Of a stretch of DNA of 64,000 nt, positions 28,616 through 37,763 are shown piece after piece (position 1 is the first letter of the stretch; the number at the start of each line of letters is the position of its first letter). Source of the DNA: Spirochaetaceae bacterium (GTDB lineage Bacteria; Spirochaetota; Spirochaetia; DSM-27196; PXBQ01); contig REEC01000125.1 in the NCBI GenBank assembly GCA_007695285.1, forward strand, positions 62,001 through 126,000. The letters are read 5' to 3'. The translations under genes were made by a program, and so were the position numbers. The notes beneath the pieces are model-generated. The model ran no database searches. It saw nothing but the letters and a program-made list of their open reading frames with translations, and was not told the origin of the DNA.

Positions 28616-29007
28616 AACGGATCCTCGGATTGTTTTTGCTCTTCATCTTGACCGCTGCGGTTACCCCGGCAGCCGAACCGGAACCATATACCAGGGACGA
28701 GTTTCCCGAGTGGGCGCTCAACGTCCGCCGTGGCGAGATAATCGCTTTCGGCGCGCTGCCGGTCGCGCTATTGGTGTCCAACTTGCTGTACGATCTCGGA
28801 CGGTTTGTCGTGAAGAGCGTCGAAGCCCGTCGGCTCGATTCTCAATACGCTCCTTGGTTCTTCGGACCGCCGAGTAAACCACCGCTGTCGCCGGATGAGA
28901 AGAAGGTCGTGTTTTCGATCGGCGTCTCGCTTTCGGTCGGAGTCGCGGTCGCCGACTATCTGCTCGGCCGTCGAGAGACGGCCGGCGCCGACGGTCGAGA
29001 CAAGTAA
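28612..29007 (+). CDS. hypothetical membrane protein
   Basis: Signal/TM segments; 4-nt overlap with upstream gene. Confidence 0.65.
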   Translation: MKRILGLFLLFILTAAVTPAAEPEPYTRDEFPEWALNVRRGEIIAFGALPVALLVSNLLYDLGRFVVKSVEARRLDSQYAPWFFGPPSKPPLSPDEKKVVFSIGVSLSVGVAVADYLLGRRETAGADGRDK

Positions 29008-29951
29008 TGCCGACGGAACGGACTTTTTCGGTCATCCTCGACGACGAGACATGGGTAGGAGAGCGGATCGACCGCTACCTTGCCGAGGGGCTCGGGATCG
29101 GATCAAGGAGCCAGATCAAGGCGCGCATCACCGCGCTCTCGGTCAACGGGACCGACGCAAAACTCAGCCGTATTCTTGTCCACGGGGACACGATCAATGC
29201 AACCATACGCGATCCTCAGCCCCCCGTCTACGCGCCGAAAGAGATGGACCTCACGGTAATGTACGAGGATCACTCGGTGCTCGTCGTGGAGAAAGAGGCG
29301 GGCGTGGTTGTTCATCCCGGCGCCGGGCATCACGATCAAACGCTGATTCAGGGTGTGATGTTTCGCCGACTCGAGATGGCCGGGGCTTTCGAGGACGGCA
29401 CTCGCCCCGGCGTTGTGCACCGACTCGACAAAGAGACCTCGGGCGTGATCATCGTTGCCAAGACTCCCGACGCGCTCGCACAGCTCGCCGATCAGTTCCA
29501 GAAACGCGAAACGAAAAAAACGTACCTCACGATCGTACACGGTCGGCCGAGGAAAAGAACAGGAGTGATCGACGCACGTATCGGGCGCGACCCGAAACAC
29601 CGCCAACGCTTCACGGTTGTTTCCGAAGGCGGAAAACGATCAAAGACGAAGTACCACGTCGTGCGGAGCTGGGGCGATTACTCGTTGATCGCGGCGTCTC
29701 CAATCACCGGTCGTACTCACCAGATCCGGGTTCACCTTCTTTCGATCGGCTGCCCGGTTGTCGGTGACACGGTGTACGGGCGGAAAGCCGACAACCTCCC
29801 GGAAATCGGACTCGCACTACACGCGTACATGCTCGGGATAACGCTCCCGGGGGAAAAGACTCCGACTTTGTTCCGGACGCGTTTCCCGGGGCGTTTTCGT
29901 CGAGTGATCGATGAACTCAACCGTCGCCCGGGCCGGCGAGCAAAGGGTTGA
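29007..29951 (+). CDS. rluD: 23S rRNA pseudouridine synthase, RluD-like
   Basis: GVVHRLDKETSGVIIVAKTPDAL, S4 domain at N-terminus, GRTHQIRVHLLSIGCPVVGDTVYG. Confidence 0.92.
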   Translation: MPTERTFSVILDDETWVGERIDRYLAEGLGIGSRSQIKARITALSVNGTDAKLSRILVHGDTINATIRDPQPPVYAPKEMDLTVMYEDHSVLVVEKEAGVVVHPGAGHHDQTLIQGVMFRRLEMAGAFEDGTRPGVVHRLDKETSGVIIVAKTPDALAQLADQFQKRETKKTYLTIVHGRPRKRTGVIDARIGRDPKHRQRFTVVSEGGKRSKTKYHVVRSWGDYSLIAASPITGRTHQIRVHLLSIGCPVVGDTVYGRKADNLPEIGLALHAYMLGITLPGEKTPTLFRTRFPGRFRRVIDELNRRPGRRAKG

Positions 29952-30486
29952 ACGTGCGCTCTATCTCCGCCGTTGACGGCGGCCCGCGGTGCGGGAAGAT
30001 CGGCGTGTACCCCGGAAACTTGGCGAGCTTCTCGCTTAACCCCGGCACCACGAGTGCGTGCACGAACGAGTCTATTTCCTCGCCGACCACGCCGGCCTCC
30101 AACAGATCGCCGGTAAACAGCCACGGACCTATCCGGTAAATAACCGAACTCGAGGCGATCTCGTTTACGCCGAGTACGCCAACGCTGATATCGCCAAGCG
30201 TAAGTTCGGCACCCGGAACCACGGATTCACACCGAACACCGTGAAACGATGCGACAGCCGCGTACAGCTCGATATCGTATACCTTTGCGATCGTCGAGAT
30301 ACTGCGGGCAAAGACCTCGTCAGGATGCGTGAGCAGTACAGAACGCACGTATAGGCCGTTTTTCTCTATCAACTCGAGAAAAGGTACGTCGAGTACAAAG
30401 GGATCGATCAGTACCGCGTCACCAGGCGTGTCGGGTGCGATGAGGTACGAGTTTCTGCCGCCGGATGTACGAACGAAGACCTTCAT
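29917..30486 (-). CDS. MBL-fold hydrolase-like protein
   Basis: SYLIAPDTPGDAVLIDPFVLDVPFLELIEKNGLYVRSVLLTHPDEVFA, LFTGDLLEAGVVG; metal motif partly degenerate (THPDE). Confidence 0.65.
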   Translation of the reverse strand: MKVFVRTSGGRNSYLIAPDTPGDAVLIDPFVLDVPFLELIEKNGLYVRSVLLTHPDEVFARSISTIAKVYDIELYAAVASFHGVRCESVVPGAELTLGDISVGVLGVNEIASSSVIYRIGPWLFTGDLLEAGVVGEEIDSFVHALVVPGLSEKLAKFPGYTPIFPHRGPPSTAEIERTFNPLLAGPGDG

Positions 30487-31178
30487 CTCGGCTCCTGCGC
30501 CGACGGGAAAACCGCTTCTTCCTGATTCGAGTTGCGAAACGTCACATCGCCGAACTTCGCGTTCTTGAAAGTCGTATCGCGCACGTTACAGTTGGCAAAT
30601 CGAACCCCGTCGAGCGACGCGCCGACGAAACGCGTTCTTTCAAGATCCGAGTCGACGACCGACACCTGGTTACACCGAGATCCGACAAAATTACAGAGCG
30701 GGAGTTCGACGTTGTAGAATACACAGTCGCGAAGTACCGCGCCGCCAAAAACGCACGCCGAAAAAAACGACGCCGAAAACGCACAATCGATAAACTCCAC
30801 GAAGTCGAAGAAACAGAGACTCACCTCAAGATCGGTAAACCGGCATCCGACGAACGATGCGCGCGAAAACGCGCACCGGTCTATCCTGAGGCCGTCGAAC
30901 GAAACCGTCTGGAATCGCACTCCACTCCAGTTCGTCGAGACGTGTTCGGATACGCTCGAAAGTTGGGCCTTGACAGCCGCGACGTACGCGCTCTTGCCCT
31001 CGATGTGTTCAAAGCATGTCTGCGCGCCGCTCACGCGTGTGCTCGGGCACCCGGGGGTGAAACACGCAACCAACGGAAACATAGGCCAACGGTATCGTAT
31101 CGGCGCGGACAAAGCAAGCTCATCAGTCACGCTTGTCGTCAAATTGACTTCGTGCATCGTCGGCGTACGCCGGCGCAT
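30483..31178 (-). CDS. pentapeptide-repeat protein with N-terminal Cys-rich segment
   Basis: CAFSRASFVGCRFTDLEVSLCFFDFVEFIDCAFSASFFSACVFGGAVLRDCVFYNVELPLCNF...; CFTPGCPSTRVSGAQTCFEH near N-terminus. Confidence 0.8.
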   Translation of the reverse strand: MRRRTPTMHEVNLTTSVTDELALSAPIRYRWPMFPLVACFTPGCPSTRVSGAQTCFEHIEGKSAYVAAVKAQLSSVSEHVSTNWSGVRFQTVSFDGLRIDRCAFSRASFVGCRFTDLEVSLCFFDFVEFIDCAFSASFFSACVFGGAVLRDCVFYNVELPLCNFVGSRCNQVSVVDSDLERTRFVGASLDGVRFANCNVRDTTFKNAKFGDVTFRNSNQEEAVFPSAQEPR

Positions 31179-31235
31179 GTTTGAGACCCACTGCGAAAGC
31201 TTGCGTAATACGCGGCGGTGAGGCTACTATCGGGT

Positions 31236-31529
31236 ATGGCCACGTGTTTTTCATGCGGGAAGGAGTTCCCGTACGGGTTCCGGGTGTACCGGAATACCCA
31301 TTGTCCGGTCTGCGACGCGGATGCAAAGGTATGTCTTAACTGCCGCTTCTACTCACCCGGTGCGCACTGGGACTGTTCGGAAACCGTCGACGACGAAGTC
31401 AAGGACAAGGACCGCGCAAACTTCTGCGATTTTTTCGTGCTCGGTCGCGGCGGTGGGCCCGACTCGCGGGAGACGGAAAAAAAGAACGCGGCTCGCGACG
31501 CGTTCAAAGGGTTGTTCGGCGATGAGTGA
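31236..31529 (+). CDS. small Cys-rich (zinc-ribbon-like) protein
   Basis: MATCFSCGKEFPYGFRVYRNTHCPVCDADAKVCLNCRFYSPGAHWDCSE. Confidence 0.7.
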   Translation: MATCFSCGKEFPYGFRVYRNTHCPVCDADAKVCLNCRFYSPGAHWDCSETVDDEVKDKDRANFCDFFVLGRGGGPDSRETEKKNAARDAFKGLFGDE

Positions 31530-32346
31530 GACTGCCGCGGAGCTCACGCCCGCGGCGACCGTTGTGTTCCTCGACTCGGGCGTCGGGGGGCTTCCGTACA
31601 TGGCGGCGTATCGCGCCGCGAGTCGTTCATCGCGTCTTGTGTACGTCGCCGATCGTGCGAATTTTCCGTACGGCGAGAAGTCCGCGGATGAGGTGTCGCA
31701 GCGCATAGCCGGCGTCGTGTCGCGTGTGATCTCTCGTATCGGCCCCGCGGTGATCGTCATTGCGTGCAACACCGCGTCGGTAACAGCTCTCGGGCATCTG
31801 CGCGCACGCTTCGACATTCCTTTTATCGGCGTCGTCCCGGCCGTGAAACCCGCCGCGCTCGTGACCAGAAATCGACGGATCGGCGTGCTCGCAACGCAGC
31901 GAACCGTCGACGATCCGTACGTTGCCGACCTGATACGCCGATTTGCCGACGGGTGCCATGTTCAGCTTGTGCCGGCTCCTGACCTCATCGATCGAATCGA
32001 AAGCGGTACGATCGACGGATCCGGTCTCGACGGTATTCTCGAGCAACCCGTGCGGTCCCTGCACGCTGCGCGCGTAGATACCGTCGTTCTCGGATGCACG
32101 CATTTTGTGCATATCGAGGCGGCGATCTCGCGTGCGCTCGGTGATGGGATTCGTGTCGTCGACTCGGTCGATGGAGTCGTTCGCCAGACGCGCCGAGTTC
32201 TCGAAAACGTCTCACCTCCGAATCCGGCGAACGTGCAGACGCTTTCGGTGGACTCTCTTTTTATTACGGGAGTCGACGACCGGACCGAACGGCTGTATCG
32301 CGGGTTTTCCTCGGCCTTTTCACTGCATTTCTCGGGTGCTCTGTAA
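31522..32346 (+). CDS. murI: glutamate racemase
   Basis: FLDSGVGGLPYMAAYR, ANFPYGEKSADEV, VIACNTASVTALGHLR, VVLGCTHFVHI. Confidence 0.93.
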   Translation: MSETAAELTPAATVVFLDSGVGGLPYMAAYRAASRSSRLVYVADRANFPYGEKSADEVSQRIAGVVSRVISRIGPAVIVIACNTASVTALGHLRARFDIPFIGVVPAVKPAALVTRNRRIGVLATQRTVDDPYVADLIRRFADGCHVQLVPAPDLIDRIESGTIDGSGLDGILEQPVRSLHAARVDTVVLGCTHFVHIEAAISRALGDGIRVVDSVDGVVRQTRRVLENVSPPNPANVQTLSVDSLFITGVDDRTERLYRGFSSAFSLHFSGAL

Positions 32347-33287
32347 TGACGGGCGTCGTTCTGTACGGGATCAACAATATTTTTTCCGTTCGCGCGGAAG
32401 GGCGCATCTTCGAGTGCCGGATCAAAGGAAAAAAATTGCGCGACCGGGACGATTATAACGTGATCACCGCGGGGGATCACGTTGAGATCCAGGCCGACAT
32501 GAATGATCCGCGAAAAGCGTCGATTCTTGCGGTGTCAGCGAGGCAAAACGCATTGATGAGGTGGAACAAAAAACGTCTCAGCCGCCAGATCGTCGCGGCG
32601 AATCTTGACCGTGTCCTGTGCGTCGCGTCGCTCGGAGTCCCGCCGTTTCGGCCGAGATTCGTCGATCGTGTGATCGTCGCGGCGGAGTCCGAGGCGATAC
32701 CGTGCTCGATCGTCGTGAACAAGGTCGACGTCGCGACCGGCGACGATGTCAAACAGCGGATCCGCGTCTACCGGGAACTCGGTTACGCTGTTTTTGAGAC
32801 GTCGTGTCTCACGGGCGAAGGGATCGATCACGTTCGAGACTCCACCGCGACCGGGGTCACGGCTATGTTCGGCCAGAGCGGCGCGGGTAAATCGAGTTTG
32901 ATTCGGCTGCTCGTCGCGGGTGCCGAGCCACGGATCGGCGAAGTCTCGGAAAAGTACGAACGCGGGCGTCACACGACCAATGTCTCGGCGATGTGGGAGC
33001 GCGACGACGGATCGTGTGTAATAGACACCCCGGGGGTCCGCGAACTCGACATATCGCACCTCGAGCCTTCGGTTGTCGGTGCGGCGTTTCGCGAGTTTCT
33101 CGCGCCCGCGACCCGATGTGAGTTTTCCCCGTGCACGCATCGTCATGAACCCGAATGCGGTGTTCGCGATGCAGTCGCGCGCGGGGAAATTCACCCCGAC
33201 CGATACGAGAGTTACCTGAGGATTCTAGTCGAGCGAGAAGAATCGCAGGGTTTGAGCCGGAGGACACAATGGACGCCCACACGATAG
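32346..33287 (+). CDS. rsgA: ribosome small subunit-dependent GTPase A
   Basis: Circularly permuted GTPase: VVNKVDV, MFGQSGAGKSSLIRLL, GRHTTNVSAMW, DTPGVREL; C-terminal Cys/His knuckle. Confidence 0.95.
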   Translation: MTGVVLYGINNIFSVRAEGRIFECRIKGKKLRDRDDYNVITAGDHVEIQADMNDPRKASILAVSARQNALMRWNKKRLSRQIVAANLDRVLCVASLGVPPFRPRFVDRVIVAAESEAIPCSIVVNKVDVATGDDVKQRIRVYRELGYAVFETSCLTGEGIDHVRDSTATGVTAMFGQSGAGKSSLIRLLVAGAEPRIGEVSEKYERGRHTTNVSAMWERDDGSCVIDTPGVRELDISHLEPSVVGAAFREFLAPATRCEFSPCTHRHEPECGVRDAVARGEIHPDRYESYLRILVEREESQGLSRRTQWTPTR

Positions 33288-35620
33288 AACTGCTCGAGTT
33301 TGCGCGTATCCGCGAAACGGTCGGCGAGTACTGCCTGACGGAGGAGGCACGTTCGGGCCTGAGAACGTTCGACTTTGTGACCGATCGGGGTGAACTAACC
33401 GTATGCCGCGAATACGTAGGCGCGTTCGTCGAGCTTCTCACGGGTACCGTCGAGTTCCCGTCGGTTGAATTCCCTCCGGTCGCCGACGCGATTGTACGCG
33501 CTCGGAAGCCCGGAGCGGTACTCGAAATCCTGGATTTGGCGGGCGTTCTCGTGTACGTGACGTCCGCACGTGTTTTTGCACGCGCGATCTCTACGGGCGT
33601 CCCGTCGACGCGCCTCGCCGAGCGCGCTGCGGCAATCCCTGAGTGTCTCTCGGTGAGTAAGGAGATCGCGCGGTACATTGATCCGACCGTGGGAGTTCGC
33701 GAGCGCGACATTCCGGAACTCCGTGATATCCGCCGCGGCATCACACGAGTGAAGTCCGACATCGATAAGATTGCGGCGCGGTACCTGTCGGATACCGCGA
33801 TGCAGAAGTACTGGAATTCCGACACCCCGACGCACCGCGACGGCCGCACCGTGCTTCCGTTGAACTCTTCGTTCAAGGGCCGCGTCACGGGAATTGTGCA
33901 TGAGATATCTGCGAGCGGCGCGACCTTATTCATCGAGCCGGTCGAGATACTGGAAAAAAACAACGAGCTGTTCGAGTTCGAGACCCGGTATCGACAAGAG
34001 GTCTTCCGAATCTTGCGACGGTTGACCGAACTGGTCGCCGAACACGCCGATGAACTCGACGAAACGGTCGAGTTAGTGACCGAACTCGACGCGATGCGCG
34101 CGCGCGCGCGGTACTCGGTGTTGCACGGGTGTGTATTCGCCGAGATAACCCCCGACTCGGTCTTCCTTCCCGGCGCGCGACACCCATTGTTGCGGAATCC
34201 CGTTCCGATTACCCTCTCGATCGAGTCCGGTATCCGGGCGGTCGTGATCTCGGGGCCGAACACCGGAGGAAAAACCGTCACGCTCAAGACCGTCGGTCTT
34301 CTTGCGCTGATGAATCAGTTCGGTCTCGGAATCCCTGCGAACGACGACTCGCGGCTGCCGCTTTTCGACCGGATAATGGTCGATATCGGCGACGAGCAGT
34401 CGATCGAAGGTTCGCTCTCGACGTTCTCCGCTCACCTCGGGCGGATTTCCGACGTGATCGACACGGCGACCGAACGATCGTTGATTCTGCTCGACGAGCT
34501 CGGGACCGGTACCGATCCTGACGAGGCCGGCGCGCTCGCGTTCGCCGTTCTTGACGAACTCGTGAAAACGCGGTGCACGACGATAATCACGACTCACCTC
34601 GGCGCGGTAAAAAACTACGCGTTCACGCACGACGAAGCGATGAACGCTTCGGTGCGGTTCGACACCGAGAGACACACACCGACATTCGAAGTCGTTCTCG
34701 GACTGCCGGGCTCGTCGTACGCTATCGAGACGGCCGAGAAAATCGGCTTGAAGCCGTCGGTTGTCGAGACTGCTCGCGCGTACGCGGAGAACCGCGCGGG
34801 CGACGCGGCGAAGATTATCGAACAACTCTCGGAGCTCACGAGACTCGGCGAACAGCGCCTCAAAGAGACCGAAAACCTCAGGATACAACTCGAACGCCGC
34901 GAGAACCAATTGACCGAACGCGAGATCGAAATCGAGTCTCGAGAGCTCGCGTTGCGCGAGAAGCGTCTCGCGGAGTTCGACGCGTTTTCGGCAGACGCAC
35001 GCAGGACGCTCGAAAACCTGGTTCGCGAGATTCGCGAAGGCGAGTTGAGCCGCGAAAAAATGCGCAAAGCCAAGCAGTTCATCGAAGAACTCTCTACCGT
35101 AACAGACACCGAGAAGCGCGATATAGAAATCTCCCGTCGAAGACGCAAGATCAAGAAACCCTCCCGACCTACCGAGATAGACGTCGGAGTAGAGGTTGTC
35201 GTCACCTCGACCGGACGGCGAGGGAGGGTGATCCGAGCCGACCGTGGCGGGAAATGGGTGGTCGAGACCGGAAGTCTGCGCGTTACGCTTCACGCCGACG
35301 AACTTGAGACGGTGGTTCCCCGAAAACCCGATAAACCCGACGTGCAAATCGCCGGATTCTCGCCCGCGCAGCCCGCGGTCGGCGAACTCGATCTTCGCGG
35401 CATGCGTCTCGACGAGGCTATCCACAGACTACAGACTCAACTCGATTCGGCGATTTTGAGTGGACTCGCGTTTTTCGGTGTGATTCACGGAAAGGGAGAC
35501 GGTGTCCTCCAGAAGGGCATTCGCGAGTTTCTCAAGGAATCGCGCAGCGTCGAGTCATTTTCGTACGCACCTCCAGAGGACGGAGGGTACGGAAAAACGA
35601 TCGTACGTTTGGGCTCGTAA
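33269..35620 (+). CDS. mutS2: endonuclease MutS2
   Basis: GPNTGGKTVTLKTVGLLALMNQFGLGIPA, LLDELGTGTDPDEAGALAFAVLDEL, C-terminal Smr domain ELDLRGMRLDEAI...FFGVIHGKGDGVLQKGI. Confidence 0.96.
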   Translation: MDAHTIELLEFARIRETVGEYCLTEEARSGLRTFDFVTDRGELTVCREYVGAFVELLTGTVEFPSVEFPPVADAIVRARKPGAVLEILDLAGVLVYVTSARVFARAISTGVPSTRLAERAAAIPECLSVSKEIARYIDPTVGVRERDIPELRDIRRGITRVKSDIDKIAARYLSDTAMQKYWNSDTPTHRDGRTVLPLNSSFKGRVTGIVHEISASGATLFIEPVEILEKNNELFEFETRYRQEVFRILRRLTELVAEHADELDETVELVTELDAMRARARYSVLHGCVFAEITPDSVFLPGARHPLLRNPVPITLSIESGIRAVVISGPNTGGKTVTLKTVGLLALMNQFGLGIPANDDSRLPLFDRIMVDIGDEQSIEGSLSTFSAHLGRISDVIDTATERSLILLDELGTGTDPDEAGALAFAVLDELVKTRCTTIITTHLGAVKNYAFTHDEAMNASVRFDTERHTPTFEVVLGLPGSSYAIETAEKIGLKPSVVETARAYAENRAGDAAKIIEQLSELTRLGEQRLKETENLRIQLERRENQLTEREIEIESRELALREKRLAEFDAFSADARRTLENLVREIREGELSREKMRKAKQFIEELSTVTDTEKRDIEISRRRRKIKKPSRPTEIDVGVEVVVTSTGRRGRVIRADRGGKWVVETGSLRVTLHADELETVVPRKPDKPDVQIAGFSPAQPAVGELDLRGMRLDEAIHRLQTQLDSAILSGLAFFGVIHGKGDGVLQKGIREFLKESRSVESFSYAPPEDGGYGKTIVRLGS

Positions 35621-35694
35621 GGCGCACGTACGTTGTGAACGATTTTCACCGTTCATCTCTTGCCGACAAAGGATTTTATCGGTACCATCTCGGC

Positions 35695-36297
35695 GTGAAG
35701 CTCGGTAAACTTTTATTCCTCCTGGGTCTCGTTCTCGTTCTCTCGTCGTGCCTCTCGACCGAGACGAGCATCTCGGTCTCCGCATCGGGAGCCGGCGAGA
35801 TCCGGTACGAGTACACCATTTCCGCCGACGCGGTGTACCTCGGGGTGTTCGACCGCGATTCGAGTATTCTCACGATTCCGGTCCATCGATCGGACTTCGA
35901 AACCATGGCGCGGCTATCGGAGGACCTCGAGCTGCGCTCGTACGCGATGAGTGAGCGCGACGGTCGCGTTCGGGTCGTCGCGGATTTATCGTTCACGTCT
36001 ATCGATGGTTTCAACGCCGCGTACAACCGTGGCCGCGACTCGTTGATACTCGAGGGAACCGAATCGAGCGGGTCCGCGAGGCTTCGCATTTTTGACGGGT
36101 TCGGCGAGCCCGTCGACCGAACGTTTCAAGAATTTGCCTCTCAGACCGCCGAGTCTCTCGCGTATTCCTTGAGGCTTCCGGGACCGGTCGTGTCCACCAA
36201 TCACGGCGAGTACTCGGGACGAACAGCGTCTGTCCGGTTTTCGATCGAGGAGCTGCTCGAGACGACCGAGCCTGTCGATTGGATAGTGACGTGGTGA
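35695..36297 (+). CDS. hypothetical lipoprotein
   Basis: Likely GTG start VKLGKLLFLLGLVLVLSSCLSTETSISVSASG with lipobox LSSC. Confidence 0.65.
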   Translation: MKLGKLLFLLGLVLVLSSCLSTETSISVSASGAGEIRYEYTISADAVYLGVFDRDSSILTIPVHRSDFETMARLSEDLELRSYAMSERDGRVRVVADLSFTSIDGFNAAYNRGRDSLILEGTESSGSARLRIFDGFGEPVDRTFQEFASQTAESLAYSLRLPGPVVSTNHGEYSGRTASVRFSIEELLETTEPVDWIVTW

Positions 36298-36350
36298 CGG
36301 CTCTCGACAACCATTATGCCGATGCGCCTCGAGTTTCGGGTAACCTGACC

Positions 36351-36379
36351 TTGAAATGCACACGGACGTCTAGTACAAT
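36351..36379 (+). promoter_or_regulatory. candidate promoter of V-ATPase operon (TTGAAA-N17-TACAAT)
   Basis: ttgaaa 36351-36356, tacaat 36374-36379. Confidence 0.65.
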
Positions 36380-36423
36380 ACGACGATCCGTGGACTATTG
36401 ATTCTTTTAGTAAGGAAAACACG

Positions 36424-37029
36424 ATGGATGCCCAGTTGCAGGAAGTAATCGACAAGATCAAAGCCGAAGGAATCCGGACGGCGGAGGAGCGGCGCGACGA
36501 AATCGTGAAATCGGCCGAAGAGGACGCGCGCCGCATACGAAAGACAGCCGAGGACGAAGCCGCGCGAATCGTAGAGGAAGCAAAGGCCGAGGCCGAGAAG
36601 AAGCGGGAGGCCGGGGAGGCCGCGCTCCAACAGGTGGCTCGTGACGTTGTCATCGGCGTGCTCGCCGAGATCGACGGCGTGTTCCGGTCGTTGATCGATT
36701 CCGCCGCGCGCGACGGGCTTTCGGGTGAAAGACTAGAGGACGTGATCGTCTCGGTCGTCTCGGGCTGGAACGTTGCCGAGGGCGCCATCCTTCTGAACGA
36801 CGCTGACGCGAAGAAGATCGAGGCAGGCTTGTTGAAAAAGATGAGCGAGACTCTCAAAACCGGCATCGATATTCGCCCGTTCCCGGGGATTACCGCAGGC
36901 TTTCGTGTAAGCGAACGCGGCGGCACCGCGTACTACGACTACACGGCCGACGGAATCGCGGACGTTCTTGCCGAACGGCTTTCGCCGCAGCTTGAAGCGA
37001 TTCTTCGTTCGGCGACTCGGAAATTATGA
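36424..37029 (+). CDS. atpE: V-type ATP synthase subunit E
   Basis: Charged coiled-coil N-terminus with Ala/Glu/Lys and position first in the V-ATPase operon. Confidence 0.85.
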   Translation: MDAQLQEVIDKIKAEGIRTAEERRDEIVKSAEEDARRIRKTAEDEAARIVEEAKAEAEKKREAGEAALQQVARDVVIGVLAEIDGVFRSLIDSAARDGLSGERLEDVIVSVVSGWNVAEGAILLNDADAKKIEAGLLKKMSETLKTGIDIRPFPGITAGFRVSERGGTAYYDYTADGIADVLAERLSPQLEAILRSATRKL

Positions 37030-37085
37030 CTCAACGTCCCGCGTTCCGGGCACGGATCGTATCGACGACTAAGGACGGATAACGG

Positions 37086-37763
37086 ATGAGCGGGTACTAC
37101 TATTTGATGGCTTCGCAGCCGTATATTTCGTTCGATTCGGAGATATTCCCGGAACCACGCGCATTTCTCGCTCAGTGCGCCGAGTGGATGACCGATTCCG
37201 ATCTTGCGGCGGTCCGAGCCGTCGTTATCGGTGATCGGCACGAGCAATCCGCAAAAGCCGAACAATCCGTAAAAGCCGAGCAATCCGTAAAAGCCGAGAA
37301 CCGAGCTGTCGCTTCGTGGAATCGGTTCGAAGCGGGCATTCGGAACGTTCTCGTACAGACGCGCGCGGAAAACGTATCGAGAGACGGATGGCGGTATATC
37401 CGTCGTGACGACTCCGACGAGCAGATCCTGCCCGAGCACACGATCGTTGAACTCGTGAAGACCGCAGCCGGCCACGACTCACCGTTCAGATCGGAACTGG
37501 ATCTCCTGAGAATCCGGTGGGCTTTCATCGAGGAACTCGCGACCGGCCATTACTTCGACGTCACCGCCGCGATCGCGTACGCCGTTAAGTTAGTGATTCT
37601 GGAACGAAAAGCCTTGTTCGACACCGACCGGGGGACCGAACGGTTTCACGCGGCGTACGCCGCGGTTCGATCATCAGAAAACACCGCCGCGCAAAGCGCA
37701 GCCATAGAGAGTAACGAACCTCACGAATCGACACCGGAATCAGATATGTGGAGCAGAGAATGA
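37086..37763 (+). CDS. V-ATPase operon accessory protein (DUF2764-like)
   Basis: MSGYYYLMASQPYISFDSEIFPEPRAFLAQCAEWM between E and A genes; matches the place of a DUF2764-type ORF in spirochaete operons. Confidence 0.7.
   Translation: MSGYYYLMASQPYISFDSEIFPEPRAFLAQCAEWMTDSDLAAVRAVVIGDRHEQSAKAEQSVKAEQSVKAENRAVASWNRFEAGIRNVLVQTRAENVSRDGWRYIRRDDSDEQILPEHTIVELVKTAAGHDSPFRSELDLLRIRWAFIEELATGHYFDVTAAIAYAVKLVILERKALFDTDRGTERFHAAYAAVRSSENTAAQSAAIESNEPHESTPESDMWSRE
37242..37298 (+). repeat. 18-bp in-frame tandem repeat, 3 copies
   Basis: gagcaatccgcaaaagcc / gaacaatccgtaaaagcc / gagcaatccgtaaaagcc / gag, encoding EQSAKA-EQSVKA-EQSVKA-E. Confidence 0.95.

Noticed and set aside
32863-35425. Long minus-strand ORFs (474 and 450 aa) opposite rsgA/mutS2
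   Set aside because: They lie antisense to strongly conserved genes and translate to low-complexity Arg/Ser-rich sequence; shadow ORFs expected from this CG-rich, CGN/TCG-biased codon usage.
37242-37298. Possible CRISPR-like repeat
   Set aside because: Contiguous 18-bp tandem repeats in frame, no spacers, no cas genes in the window.
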